DNA of 64,000 bases from Capra hircus (lineage: Eukaryota > Chordata > Mammalia > Artiodactyla > Bovidae), in NCBI RefSeq assembly GCF_001704415.2, contig NC_030808.1:85224594-85288593 (forward strand), given 5' to 3'. Position 1 is the stretch's first letter. Each line of letters opens with the position of its first letter. Position numbers and translations under genes: made by a program. The notes below the pieces were generated by a model. The model did not search any database and was not told the origin of the DNA. It saw only the letters and a program-made list of their open reading frames with translations. Below, piece after piece: positions 9,857 to 20,535 of this stretch.

Positions 9857-11839
9857 ACTCTTGTCATTTTTGTTCAAGTCTTTGCCACAGCAATCAGAGA
9901 AGGAAAGGAAATAAAAGGAATCTGAATTGGGAAAGAAGATGTAAAGCTGTCACTGTTTATAGATGACATGATACCAAACAGAAAATCCTTAAAATGCTAC
10001 CAGAAAACTATTAGAGTGCATCAGTGAATTTGATAAGGAATATGGAAATCTGTTGCATTTTTATACACTAACAATGAAATATCAAAAAGAAATTAAGGAA
10101 TCAATCACATTTACCATCAAAAAGAGGAAAGTATCTAGGAATAACCTTACCTCAGGAGGCAAAAGACCTGTACTCAAAAAACTATAAGATGCTGATGAAA
10201 GAAATAAAAGATAACAGATGGAAAGATTGGATCAGAAGAATCAATAAACTGTTAAAATGAGTATTTTACATAAGGAAATTTAAAGATTCAGTACAATCCC
10301 ATTTCAAATTACCAATGGCATTTTTAACAGAACTGGAGCAAAAATTTTTTAAATTTGTATGGAAACACAAAAGACCCTGAATAGCAAAATACTCTGGAGA
10401 AAGAATAGAGCTGGAGGAATCATGCTCCTTGACTTCAGACTATTCAAATCAGTATAGTAATCAAATCAGTATGGTACTGGCACAAAAACAGAAATATAGA
10501 TCGATGGAAGCAGACAGAAACCCCAGAAATAAACCTACACACTTACAGTCAGTTAATCTATGACAGAAGGAACAAGAATATACAATGGAGAAAAGACAGT
10601 CTCTTCAATAAATGGTGCTGGGAAAACTGGACAGCTACATGTAAAAGAATGAAATTAGAACATTTTCTAATGCCATACACAAAATAAACTCAAAATGGAT
10701 TAAAGACCTAAATGTAAGACCAGATATTTTAAAACTCCTAGAGGAAAACAGGCAGAACACTCTGACATATATTTGCAGCAGTAATTTTTTGGATCTGCAT
10801 TCTAGAGTAGTGGAAACAAAAGCAAAAATGAATAAATGGGAACTAATTAAACTTAAACTATAAACAAAATGAAAACCTATGGAATGGAAGGGAATATTTG
10901 CAAATTATGTAACTCACAAGGGCTTAATTTCCAAAATATACAAAGAGCATATTCAGCTTAATATCCAAAAATTATACAATTAAAAAATGGGCAGAAAACC
11001 TAAATTGACATTTCTCCAAAGACATATGGATAACCATCAGACACATGAAAAGATGCTTAACACTGCTAATTATTAGAGAAAGGCAAATCAAAACTATGAT
11101 AAGGTACCATCTCACACTGGTCAGAATGGCCATCATCAAAAATTGTATAAATAATAAGTGCTGGGAAGGGTGTGGAGAAATGGGAGCCTGCTCACACTCA
11201 TTGGTGGGAATGTGAAATGGTGTAGCCACTATGGAGAACAGTATGGAGGTTTCTTAAAAAACTAAAAATAGACCCAACAGTCCCATTCTTGGCATATTTC
11301 CAGAAAAGATGAAAACTCTAATTTTAAAAAGTACATGCATCCTAAAGTTCTTTGCAGCACTATCTACAATAGCCAAGACATGGAAGCAACCTAGATGTTC
11401 ATCAACAGATAAATGGATAAAAAAGATGTGATATATACATAAAATGGAGTATTATTCAGCCATAAAAAGAATGAAATGCCATTTGCAGCAACATGGATGG
11501 ATTTAGAGATCATCATACTAATTGAAATAACATGAAGACAAATACGATGATATCATATGATATCACTTACAGTGGAATCTAAAAAAAATGATAGAAATGA
11601 AATTATATATAAAACAGAAATAGACCCACTGAAAACAAACTTAAGGTTTAAAGGGGAAAGGTTGGGGGGAGGGATAAATGAGTTAGCGATTAACAGATAC
11701 ACACTACTACATATAAAATAGAAAAACAGCAAGGACCTACTATAGCACAGGGACTTATATTTAATCTTATAATAACCTCTAATGGAAAAGAATCTGAGAA
11801 AGAGTATATGTATATATGTCTGTGTATATATATGTATAT
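9857..11839 (+). mobile_element. L1 LINE, part C (rest of ORF2 and 3' UTR)
   Basis: Resumes the host L1 where 7406 left off: 'GCCACAGCAATCAGAGAAGG', then the region around the usual L1 'ADDM' box ('TATAGATGACATGATACC' gives a decayed form), then the ORF2 C-terminus and 3' UTR to 12060. No long intact frame. A Bov-A sits in its 3' UTR. Confidence 0.87.
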
Positions 11840-11968
11840 GAGGAGGCATGGCAACCCACTCCAGTGTTCTTGCCTGGAGAACTGTCCCATGGAGAGAGGA
11901 GCCAGGAGGGCTACCGTCCATGGAGTCACAAAGAGTCGGACATAACTGAGTGAGTAAGCACAGCACAA
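11840..11968 (+). mobile_element. Bov-A SINE monomer
   Basis: Single Bov-A unit from 'GGCATGGCAACCCACTCCAG' to 'GAGTGAGTAAGCACAGCAC'. It is flanked by ATATGTATAT at 11830-11839 and 11969-11978. This fits a TSD, but the sequence is simple enough to match by chance. Confidence 0.88.
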
Positions 11969-12060
11969 ATATGTATATATGGATAGGGAAGTCAGGTCAT
12001 TACGCTGTAGACCTTAGAGTGCTGTGTGTCAATTATACCTCAATAAAACTGGAAGAGAAA
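11969..12060 (+). mobile_element. L1 LINE, 3' terminus
   Basis: End of the host L1: 'TCAATTATACCTCAATAAAA' followed by an A-rich tail near 12055-12070. The CTCAATAAAACTGGAA ending suggests an older (L1MA-like) family than the nested L1. Confidence 0.8.
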
Positions 12061-12094
12061 AATTAAAAATATCCAACAATAAAGTAATCCTAGA

Positions 12095-12340
12095 TGCCAT
12101 TTATTGAGCACTTACCATATCCAGGCACTATTCTAAGTGTGTTAAACATATTTAGACACTTAAGCCTCACAATAACATATGACATCAGAGCCATTATAAT
12201 ACCTTTTTTACATGAGGAGTGGACACAGAGAGGTATAGTGACTTTTTCATGGTCACACAGCAAATAAATGTGAGTGTTGGATTTGAACCTGGCATATGGC
12301 CTTAGAGCCTTTATCTTAGACCTTACATTATACTGACTCA
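12095..12340 (-). mobile_element. MIR SINE
   Basis: Reverse-complement MIR: 'TTATTGAGCACTTACCATAT', 'CTCACAATAACATATGA', 'GGTCACACAGCAAATAAATG', 'GGATTTGAACCTGGC' in order. Near full length. Confidence 0.85.
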
Positions 12341-12589
12341 CTAGTATTTGTCTCGGTTGATTGGTGCCTCCTCCTCAAGTCACTTTCTTTGTTTGACTTT
12401 CAGGACAGTATGCTTTCCTGAACTTTTCCCCTATCTTCTTGACCTCTCCTTCCCATTCTTCTTGCCTGTTCCTCTTTCTGGCTTTCCTAAATATCAACAC
12501 GAGTACCCTAGAGCCACGTCCTTCAGTGTCCTCTCTTTATTCACTTCCTTGGTGATCTGGTAACATTTCTCATGATCAAATGACTTGTG
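12341..12589. other. Unassigned, perhaps L2 interior
   Basis: Pyrimidine-rich with CCT/CTT blocks reminiscent of the L2 coding region, but too decayed to assign. No gene. Confidence 0.35.
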
Positions 12590-12780
12590 AATTCTGACAG
12601 CTCCCACAGTTTTACCTCCAAACCAATATTTTCACTGAAAGCCAGCCTTGAGTATCCAAATGTCTACTTGACATTTCCACGTTGAAATACACTATCTCAA
12701 GCAGAAAAACTGAACCAAACCCCTGATGTCTCCCCTCCACCACCGTAAAACAGTTTCTCTTCTCAAGGTTTCTTGTTCTT
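12590..12780 (+). mobile_element. L2 interior remnant
   Basis: 'CTTGAGTATCCAAATGTCTA', 'CTTGACATTTCCACGTTGAA', 'AACTGAACCAAACCCCTGAT' follow the L2 ORF2 3' portion. Diverged, non-coding now. Confidence 0.55.
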
Positions 12781-13164
12781 CCTTAAACATGCCATGCAGA
12801 CTTGGACTTCTGTGCCATTTTTCGTTTTTCATGTCTTGTGAGAGAAAGTAAGTTCTGCTTCTTGATATTCTCCTTAAAAGTAAGGAAGAACTTTTTCTAA
12901 ACACTTCCTGCAAAATTCTCTGTCTCTCTTGTGCCTCTCAAAAATTTTGACCAATCACTGATGAGAGGGCAGGGCTTAAGATTACCTTTTGGTTCAATCA
13001 GACTCATCTCTGGGGTGGGAGGGGAAAGCAATACTGCAGAAATCAGTGCTCTGGAAGGATGAAATGCTAGATGGGCAGCTAACAGTGTCCACCACAGACA
13101 CCTCGGAGTAGAAGTGCTGGCTCTAATGATACTACATTATGCTGGAAATCTGCCATTAAAAATA
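12781..13164. other. Unassigned DNA
   Basis: No repeat or gene recognised. Contains a G-rich patch at 13011-13025. Confidence 0.4.
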
Positions 13165-13515
13165 AATTACTAGTCTGATGACTGAGAAATTATATCTAAC
13201 TTCTGATTTAATTTCCATTTCTCTGAGTACTACTGAAGTGGAATACATTTTTATTTGTTAATTAATCATGTATGCTTCTGCTTTTTAAGATTGCTTGATC
13301 ATATTCTGATTTTTTTTTTCTGTGGGGTGGTTATCTTTTTCTTGTTAATTATTAGGAGTGCTTCTTATGTCTTATATATAATCCTTTATTACATATCCTA
13401 TATGGAATCCTTTGTTTTATATATATAGAAAATATTTTCTCCAAATATACTCCAAAGTATATTTATTCCAAATATGCTCCAAATATAGCAAATATTTTCT
13501 CTAAATATACTCCAA

Positions 13516-13563
<48 letters not shown>

Positions 13564-14772
13564 CAGATATTTTCTCCAAATATACTGTATGTTTCTCCAA
13601 ATATACAAATTTGTTTGTGGATATTTTTTGGATCATACATAGGTTTTAAACTTTATCAAATCTATCAATAATTTCATTCTTAGCTTTTAGTTTTTCTCTT
13701 AACAGTGCGTGTCCTACTCCACTATTATAAAAATATTTTCCTGTATTTAATAGTTTAAAATGCAATTTTGATGATATCTTAAATTTGCTTTTATGGACTT
13801 TCCATTCTAATATTCCATTTATTTATGTTTTTCTGCCCCCAGTATCAATCTCTTTTAATTTTTTAACATGTCCTGATATTTTCGAAGGTTTAAAAATATA
13901 CTCTACCTCCATTTTTCTTTACACTATTGACTATTCTAACCTACACATATATATTAAAATGAATTAGCTTTTAAGTTTTATTTGGTATTGCATTGAATTG
14001 CAGATTAATTTGAAAAGAATTGTGAGCTTTACTGAGTAATTCTATCCATCACTGAGGCCATATTTTACTACTTTCTTCATGTAAATCTTGTATATTATTA
14101 TATTATATTAATATCCTATTTATTTTGTGGGTTTTTCCCCTTTTTGCGATTAAAGACAATATTCAAAATTTTTCTAATTGTTTTTAATTGGTCTATACGA
14201 AAGCTGTGCATTTCAAAATTGTTATTTACTATTTTAAATTTTCTCAGTTCTAGTAATTTTAATCATTTTGTTTGGATTTTCAAGATATAAGATTATATTA
14301 TTTATAAATCATGAATTTTCTCTTCCTAACATTTATAACTCTTATTTAATATTATTAGTCCTATAATTAATATGATTTATTATTCTTTATTATTGCATTG
14401 CTTAGGACAGAGAGTACAATCTTGAATATGGAGACTTATTCCTGACTTTAATGGAGATCTTTATAATGTTTCATTATTGTTTTTGGTATATTATGAGATG
14501 CAGACATAAATATTTCTTGTTAAAGTGTGGAGGCTTATCTCTTTTCCCTAGTTTACTAAGAGTTTTAACAAAAAATGTTATTGAATTTTATTTTTTTAAT
14601 TTGAAATATATTGAGACAACCATATTTTTATCCTTCTTTATTATTGTTACTAGAATGAATGACATAAATACATTTCTAAATGTTAAATTATATTTTCTTG
14701 ACATATTATTCTTTTAATATTTTGCTATATATTTACCTAGAATTATATCACATGTTTTTATATGTATTTGTA
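13165..14772 (-). mobile_element. Ancient L1 (L1M-type) ORF2, AT-rich
   Basis: Long, strongly AT-rich antisense L1. The left part follows the old ORF2 C-terminus ('TTAATTTCCATTTCTCTGAG', 'TGGGGTGGTTATCTTTTTCT', 'AAATATTTTCTCC'). It continues across two SINEs to about 16244. There are stops in every frame, and the small plus-strand frames are shadows. Family assignment by general pattern; edges approximate. Confidence 0.6.
13426..13605. repeat. AT-rich minisatellite with (TA)n core
   Basis: Three imperfect copies of an A/T-rich unit containing AATATTTTCTCCAAATATAC start near 13430, 13490 and 13566. A pure TA run of about 44 bp (13519-13562) lies between copies 2 and 3. The unit derives from the L1 sequence itself, so this is a local expansion. 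Confidence 0.8.
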
Positions 14773-14970
14773 TGTGTGCTAAGTCATGTCCCACTCTGTG
14801 ACCCCATGGACTGTAGGCCACCAGCTCCTCTGTTCATAGGATTTCCCAGGCAAGAACACTGGAGTGGGTTGCCATTTCCTTCTCCAGGGGATCTTCCCGA
14901 CCCAGGGATTGAGCCTGCATCTTCTGCATTATCAGGTGGATTCTTTCCCACTATGCCACCTGGGAAGCCC
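14773..14970 (-). mobile_element. Bov-tA SINE
   Basis: tRNA-Glu SINE in minus orientation, head ending at 14970 ('CACCTGGGAAGCCC'). Inserted in the old L1. TSD not convincing in the AT-rich flanks. Confidence 0.92.
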
Positions 14971-15686
14971 CAGGTTTTTTATAGTGTGTTTTTATTATCA
15001 TTCACTTGTAAATATCCTTCTTAGCTCATGAATTATTTTAATAGTTTTAAAAACTTTACCTAAATAGTTAGATTGTGTCTAGTCATCAGTTTGTTATTGA
15101 TTTCTGATTTTATTGAACTGAAGTCAGTACATGTATGTGTAGTTTGTTTTTCTTTGAAATTTATTGAGATTATTTACTGAAGCATAATATGTGATAAATT
15201 TTTAAAAATAAATAATGGACTTGCATTTGAAATAAATGTGTATTCTTTTTTTTACTGGGCATGTATGTGTATACATATGCAATTTGTTATATGTATTATT
15301 AAAACCCTATGTACCTTTATTATTATTATTTTATTACTTTAATAATCAAATTCTAAGAGAGCTTCACTAAATACTCCCACTAAGATTATGGATTTACCTA
15401 TATCTACTTGCATTTTTACTGGGTTTTGTTTTATATATGTGAAAGCTGGATGGTTAGGTACATAAAATTTTTGTATTTTATTGATTTTTGTATCTTGACA
15501 GATTATTCTGTTTATAGTGTGAAATCTTCCTCTTTGTCCAAATAAATGAGTTTGACATCTTAAATCATGTTAATATTATTTTAACTAATCTTTTTCTTGG
15601 TTAATTAGCATCTTTCTGATATACCTGTGTCCATCTCTTTAATTATGCTGTGTGATTTTGTTTTGGAAGTGTCTCAGCGAATTAGC
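14971..15686 (-). mobile_element. Ancient L1 (L1M-type), continued
   Basis: AT-rich antisense L1 interior between two SINEs ('TGATTTCTGATTTTATTGA', 'TTTCTGATATACCTGTGTCC'). Highly decayed. Confidence 0.55.
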
Positions 15687-15960
15687 CGGAGAAGGCAATG
15701 GCACCCCACTCCAGTACTCTTGCCGGGAAAATCCCATGGATGGAGGAGCCTGGAAGGCTGCAGTCCATGGGGTCGCTAAGAGTTGGACACGACTGAGTGA
15801 CTTCACTTTCACTTTTCACTTTCATGCATTGGAGAAGGAAATGGCAACCCACTCCGGTGTTCTTGCCTGGAGAATCCCAGGGATGGCAGAGCCTGGTGGG
15901 CTGCCGTCTATGGGGTCACACAGAGTCGGACACGACTGAAGTGACTTAGCAGCAGCAGCA
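15687..15960 (+). mobile_element. BOV-A2 SINE
   Basis: Complete dimer in sense orientation: starts 'GGAGAAGGCAATGGCACCCC', second unit from about 15832, ends with an AGC run at 15947-15959. AATTAG at 15680-15685 and 15961-15966 may be a short TSD. The 95-codon frame across it is SINE sequence, not a gene. Confidence 0.96.
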
Positions 15961-16244
15961 AATTAGTACATAGTTAGATAAAAGTAAAATCTGACAATCT
16001 TTGCCTTTTAATAGGATAATTAACATTTTACATTCATTGTAATTATTAAAATATTTGGCCATATTACCACTAGTAAATATTTAATATTTACCTTAAAAAA
16101 TTTTTTTTTCTTTATTTTCTCTGTCTTTTGGGGGAGGGGTTTAATTTCATTTTCTCCACTTTTTCCTTCTCTAGAGATTTAATAATTACATATCTGTGTC
16201 TATTTCTGCATTGGTTAGCCATGAATTTTTAAACTCATATGTTT
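15961..16244 (-). mobile_element. Ancient L1 (L1M-type), continued
   Basis: Antisense L1 ORF2 ('TTGCCTTTTAATAGGATAAT', 'ACATTTTACATTCATTGTAA'), with a T-rich run at about 16097-16110. Ends at the TSD of the next SINE. Confidence 0.5.
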
Positions 16245-16256
16245 AAATGTATATAA
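16245..16256. repeat. Left TSD of Bov-tA
   Basis: AAATGTATATAA, matched with one change by AAATGTGTATAA at 16447-16458. Confidence 0.8.
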
Positions 16257-16446
16257 GTGAAAGTTGCTCAGTTGTGTCCGACTCTTTGCGACCCCATGGA
16301 CTGTATACTCCATAGAATTCTCCAGGCCAGAATACTGGAGAGAGTAGCCTTTCCCTTCTCCAGGGGATCTTCCCAACCCAGGGATTGAACCCAGGTCTCC
16401 CACATTGCAGGCGGATTCTTTACCAGCTGAGCCACAAGGGAAGCCC
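16257..16446 (-). mobile_element. Bov-tA SINE
   Basis: Full tRNA-Glu SINE on minus: tail at 16257, head ending 'GAGCCACAAGGGAAGCCC' at 16446. The 12 bp flanking duplication with one difference suggests an older insertion than those with perfect TSDs. Confidence 0.94.
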
Positions 16447-16458
16447 AAATGTGTATAA

Positions 16459-16794
16459 CCTTTTCCTAATAAAAGAAAATGAACCACAGCATGCTGTCAT
16501 TTCTCCCTTCAATGACATTGGCTTCACCTTCAGCTTTCATATTGAACTCATTTGGAGTTCTGTTCCAAATTACTAGTATTTTTAAAAGTTCGCATGATTG
16601 TTAGCATCTACACTCAGTCAAATGTCTCACTGGTTTCTCTTTCTCTGTTTTTTGTATTTAATGTGTTTCTTTCTCCTGAAATCTTTTTTGTTTTCTTTGA
16701 CTACTTCCTTGAACATTTCCTTCTGAATGGATTTCCTAAAAAATACCTTCATTGTGTCTTAATATTTGGCGCTCATTTAGTTAGACTTAGAATT
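16459..16794. other. Unassigned, possibly old L1
   Basis: T-rich, perhaps continuing the antisense L1, but not recognisable with confidence. No gene. Confidence 0.35.
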
Positions 16795-16965
16795 CTGCAT
16801 TGTTCAACTGAGAAAGTGACATTTTTGAGTAATGACTTGGAAATAGTGAAGGAGGGTGCTATGTAGTTATCTGCGGGAAGAGAAGTGTAAGCAAAGGCAA
16901 TAGTGAGTGCAAATGGCCCAAAGCAGGAGCAGGCGTGGTGCATTCCTGGAATACACATAAGTGTG
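16795..16965 (-). mobile_element. L2 interior remnant
   Basis: 'GAGAAAGTGACATTTTTGAG', 'GTTATCTGCGGGAAGAG', 'AGTGCAAATGGCCCAAAGCA' and 'GGAGCAGGCGTGGTGC' are the L2 blocks that lie 5' of its 3' UTR, in reverse orientation. Confidence 0.7.
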
Positions 16966-16984
16966 GTATTTCATTTAATGATAC

Positions 16985-17071
16985 TCTTTCCAATCAGCCT
17001 GTAAACTTTCTGGTCATGTCTGTTTTATTTTCAGCTGTAGCCCCAGAACCTTTTAAAGTATTTAGCATATA
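16985..17071 (+). mobile_element. L2 3' end, left part
   Basis: 'CAGCCTGTAAACTTTCTGG', 'CAGCTGTAGCCCCAGAACC': the L2 3' UTR, plus strand, interrupted at 17071 by a Bov-tA and resuming at 17299. Confidence 0.7.
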
Positions 17072-17286
17072 TGCTTAATGGCTCAGTCACGTCCAACTCT
17101 TTGTGACCCCATGGAACTGTAGCCCATTAGGCTCCTCTAACCATGGAATTTTCCAGACAAAAATACTGGAGTGGGTCACCATATCCTACTCCAGGGGATC
17201 TTCCAAACCCAGGGACTGAACTCACATCTCTTATGTCTCTTGCATTTGCAGGCAGATTCTTTACCACTGTGTCATCTGGGAAGCCC
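17072..17286 (-). mobile_element. Bov-tA SINE inside L2
   Basis: tRNA-Glu SINE, minus. Flanks ATTTAGCATATA (17060-17071) and ATTTATCATATA (17287-17298) form a 12 bp TSD with one mismatch. Removing SINE and one TSD copy restores a continuous L2 tail. Confidence 0.94.
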
Positions 17287-17330
17287 ATTTATCATATAAC
17301 ATTTGTTCAATGTTGGTTGAATGAATGACC
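17287..17330 (+). mobile_element. L2 3' end, right part
   Basis: 'CATTTGTTCAATGTTGGTTG' then 'AATGAATGA': the terminal L2 tail. Confidence 0.7.
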
Positions 17331-18326
17331 AACCTGAAATTTAAAACAAAACCTCCAGATCATGACATCTGAGCAAACTCTTATGTTTTAAAATCAATAG
17401 TAACAACAAGGAGAATATAACCATCTCCTTTACCTTTTAAAATTGAATGTTGAACAGAACAAATTGTGTGTCTGCCACTCTACTATCAACACACATACAC
17501 ACACAACCAAAAATCATTTTTTAAAATGCACCTACTTCCAATAATCTACATTTTTCACTTTTCCAACTCCCTTTTGATTAGAGATCTTATTGAAGATGAT
17601 ATTTGCTGTCTATAAAGTACACTTTGATTCTGTTTAACCCAATAATAAAATTCTATATAAGTAAGAAAAGACCTAAAATCATCCACAAGGAGAATGAGAA
17701 CTAATGTTGTAGAAATTAATATCCATGGTCATTTTAGAGATCTGAGATCCTATAATGAAACAGTACTCCTTAGGTTTAGCTTTATATATTATAAAGTCTG
17801 AATAAATAGCTTTATGTGATGAATAAAAAACATAGCAGGGATTTTAGACTGGCCTCATCTGATAGGCACTTGACTGTCAATAACAAACAAGTTTTAAAGG
17901 AAAGATGGAGAGTTAACAAATCATCAATTTTCTTTTTGAAACCCATTTCTAAGCATTTATAATTCATCTCTTGAGACTTTAGTATAGATTACATGAGGTA
18001 GAGTTTGCTAGTACTTCACAGAGTGACAATTCCAAGCACTGTAAAATTCTCCTTAGGGAGCAATTACTCTAAATGGATGGACCGGTGAAAAGAGTAGTTA
18101 CTGCATCATTGCTTTCATAACCAATCACTAAAATCACCAGGCAAATGTCTTCATTTCTACCACGTACCATTTTCCCTGTATGTGTTTATGGTGGTTTCTC
18201 TTAAGAAAAAGAAAGAGAAACATTCCCAGGTTTTGTAACTAGTCAGTTTCAATAAAAGCAGTAGAGCCTGATTGTAGAAAAATCCCTCACAGGCAATACC
18301 AATTTATGAGTAAATTTATGAACAAA
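17331..18326. other. Unassigned DNA
   Basis: About 1 kb with no recognised transposon or gene. Short CA-rich patch at 17491-17510. Confidence 0.4.
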
Positions 18327-18534
18327 GGGCTTCCTCGGTGGCCCAGTGGTAAAAAATCTCCCTGCCAATGCAGGAGACTTGGGTTCAATCGCTGGGTGGG
18401 GAAGATCCCCTGGAGAAGGAAGTGGACACCCACTCCAGTATTCTTGCCTGGGAAATCCCATGGACAGAGGACCAGGCGGGCTACAGTTCATGGAGTCACA
18501 AAAGAGTTGGACATGACTTAGCAACTAAACAACA
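18327..18534 (+). mobile_element. Bov-tA SINE
   Basis: Sense orientation: tRNA-Glu head 'GGGCTTCCTCGGTGGCCCAG', B-box-like 'GGGTTCAATCGCTGG', A-like body, ending 'GACTTAGCAACTAAACAAC' and an A-rich tail. Confidence 0.95.
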
Positions 18535-18702
18535 ATGAAAAAAAGTACATTTTTAACTAACAATATCAAAGAGTTCACTGTCCCCTCTCCCAGGTCTCCT
18601 ACCCTTCCATCCTCCAATCCCTTAACAGCCTTTGAAACCGGGGATGGTCCATATGTTGTGTATCTTTAGGAAGGCTCCATTTGTGATTGGGGTGGGGGGC
18701 GG
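18535..18702. other. Unassigned spacer
   Basis: C/T-rich then G-rich (18681-18701). Could be decayed L1 3' UTR; not shown. Confidence 0.35.
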
Positions 18703-20420
18703 AAATTAGAGATACCAAGGGAACATTCATGCAAAGATGGGCTCAATAAAGGACAGAAATGTTATGGACCTAACAGAAGCAGAAGATATTAAGAAGAGGT
18801 GGCAAGAATACACAGAAGAACTATACAAAAAAGATCTTCAGATCTTCATAACCCAGATAATCACAATGGTATGATCACTCAACTAGAGTCAGACATTCTG
18901 GAATGCGAAGTCAAGTGGGCCTTAGGAAGTATCACTACGAACAAAGCTAGCGGAGGTGATGGAATTCCACTTGAGTGGAGGTGATGGAATTCCGCTTGAA
19001 TCCTAAAAGATGATGTTGTGAAAGTGCTGCACTCAAAATACCAGGAAATTTGGAAAACAGCAGTGGCTACAAGGACTGGAAAAAGTCAAGTTTCATTCCA
19101 GTCCCAAAGAAAGGCAATGCCAAACAATGCTCAAACTACCGCACAATTGCACTCATCTCACACGCTAGTAAAGTAATGCTCAAAATTCTGCAAGCCAGGC
19201 TTCAACAGTACATGAACTGGGAACTTTCAGATGTTCAAGCTGGTTTTAGAAAAGGCAGAGGAACCAGAGATCAAATTTCCAACATCTGTTGGATTATCGA
19301 AAAGCAGGAGAGTTCCAGAAAAACATCTATTTCTGATTTATTGACTATGCCAAAGCCTTTGACTGTGTGGATCATCACAAACTGGAAAATTCTGAAAGAG
19401 ATGGGAATACCAGACCACCTGGCCTACCTCTTGAAAAATCTGTATGCAGGTCAGGAAGCAACAGTTAGAACTGGACATGGAACAAAAGACTGGTTCCAAA
19501 TAGGGAAAGGAGTACAGCAAGGCTGTGTATGGTCACCCTGCTTATTTAACTTATATGCAGAGTACATCATGAGAAACGTTGGGCTAGATGAAGCACAAGC
19601 TGGAATCAAGATTGCTGGGAGAAATATCAATCACCTCAGATATGCAGATGACACCACCCTTATGGCAGAGAGTGAAGAAGGACTAAGGAGCCTCTTGCTG
19701 AAAGTGAAAGAGGAGAGTGAAAAAGTTGGCTTAAAGTTCAACATTCAGAAAACGAAGATCATGGTATCTGTTCCCATCACTTCATGGCTAATAGATGGGG
19801 AAACAGTAGAGACAGTATCAGACTTTAATTTTTGGGCTCCCAAATCACTGCAGATGTTGACTGCAGCCATGAAATTAAAAGACACTTACTCCTTGGAAGA
19901 AAAGCTACGACCAACTTAGATAGCATATTCAAAAGCAGAGACATTACTTTGCCAACAAAGGTCCATCTAGTGAAGGCTATGATTTTTCCAGTAGTCATGT
20001 ATGGATGTGAGAGTTGGACTATTAAGAAAGCTGAGCGCTGAAGAATTGATGCTTTTGAAGTGTGGTGTTGGAGAAGACTCTTGAGAGTCCCTTGAACTGC
20101 AAGGAGATCCAACCAGTCCATCCTAAAGGAAATCAGTCCTGAATATTCATTGGAAGGACTGATGTTGAAGCTGAAACTCCAATCCTCTGGCCACCTGATG
20201 CAAAGAAGTGATTCACTGGAAAAGACCCTGATGCTGGGAAAGATTGAAGGTGGGAGGAGAAGGGGACTACAGAGGATGAGATGGTTGGATGGTATCACTG
20301 CCTCAATGGACATGAGTTTGAGTAAACTCTGGGAATTGGTGATGGACAGGGAGGCCTGTCATGCTGCAGTCCTTGGGGTCGCAAAGAGTTGGTGACGACT
20401 GAGTGACTGAACTGAACTGA
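18703..20420 (+). mobile_element. BovB LINE, 5'-truncated, 1.72 kb
   Basis: Begins abruptly in the linker before the RT domain ('AAATTAGAGATACCAAGG') and runs to the BovB 3' end ('GACTGAACTGAACTGA', 20420). It carries the RT palm and C-terminal region. Coding is broken: a 25 bp tandem duplication at 18952-19000 replaces normal sequence, and the frame shifts near 19840. It is a fossil. Confidence 0.96.
19050..19919 (+). pseudogene. BovB reverse transcriptase remnant (289 codons)
   Basis: Longest surviving frame of the 18703-20420 BovB. RTE-clade RT features: 'SSFIPVPKKGNAKQCSNYR' (fingers), 'QAGFRKGRGTRDQIS', 'GVQQGCVWSPCLFNLYAEY' (palm), then 'LRYADDTTLMAE' with an intact YADD catalytic box. 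The RT would copy BovB RNA at the target nick. The endonuclease half is missing, and the frame ends at a frameshift near residue 255 after which residues are out of register. Not a functional gene. Confidence 0.9.
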
Positions 20421-20535
20421 AGGAGGGATGATGACACATGTATACCTATGGCAAATTCATGCTGATGGATGGCAAAAACCACCACAATATTGTAAAGTAA
20501 TTATCCTCCAATTAAAATATATAAATTCAGTTTTT
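20421..20535 (+). mobile_element. L1 3' UTR tail of ruminant type
   Basis: 'GTATACCTATGGCAAATTCA', 'CACAATATTGTAAAGTAATT' and 'CCTCCAATTAAAATATATAA' are the terminal part of ruminant L1. The antisense version is at 7407-7500. It directly abuts the BovB 3' end. Confidence 0.8.

Noticed and set aside
19825..20313. 162-codon minus-strand frame
   Set aside because: Antisense shadow of BovB RT. The same 'SSHLILCRPLLLLPP'-like peptide appears wherever BovB is read backwards (26399-27004, 57617-58024).
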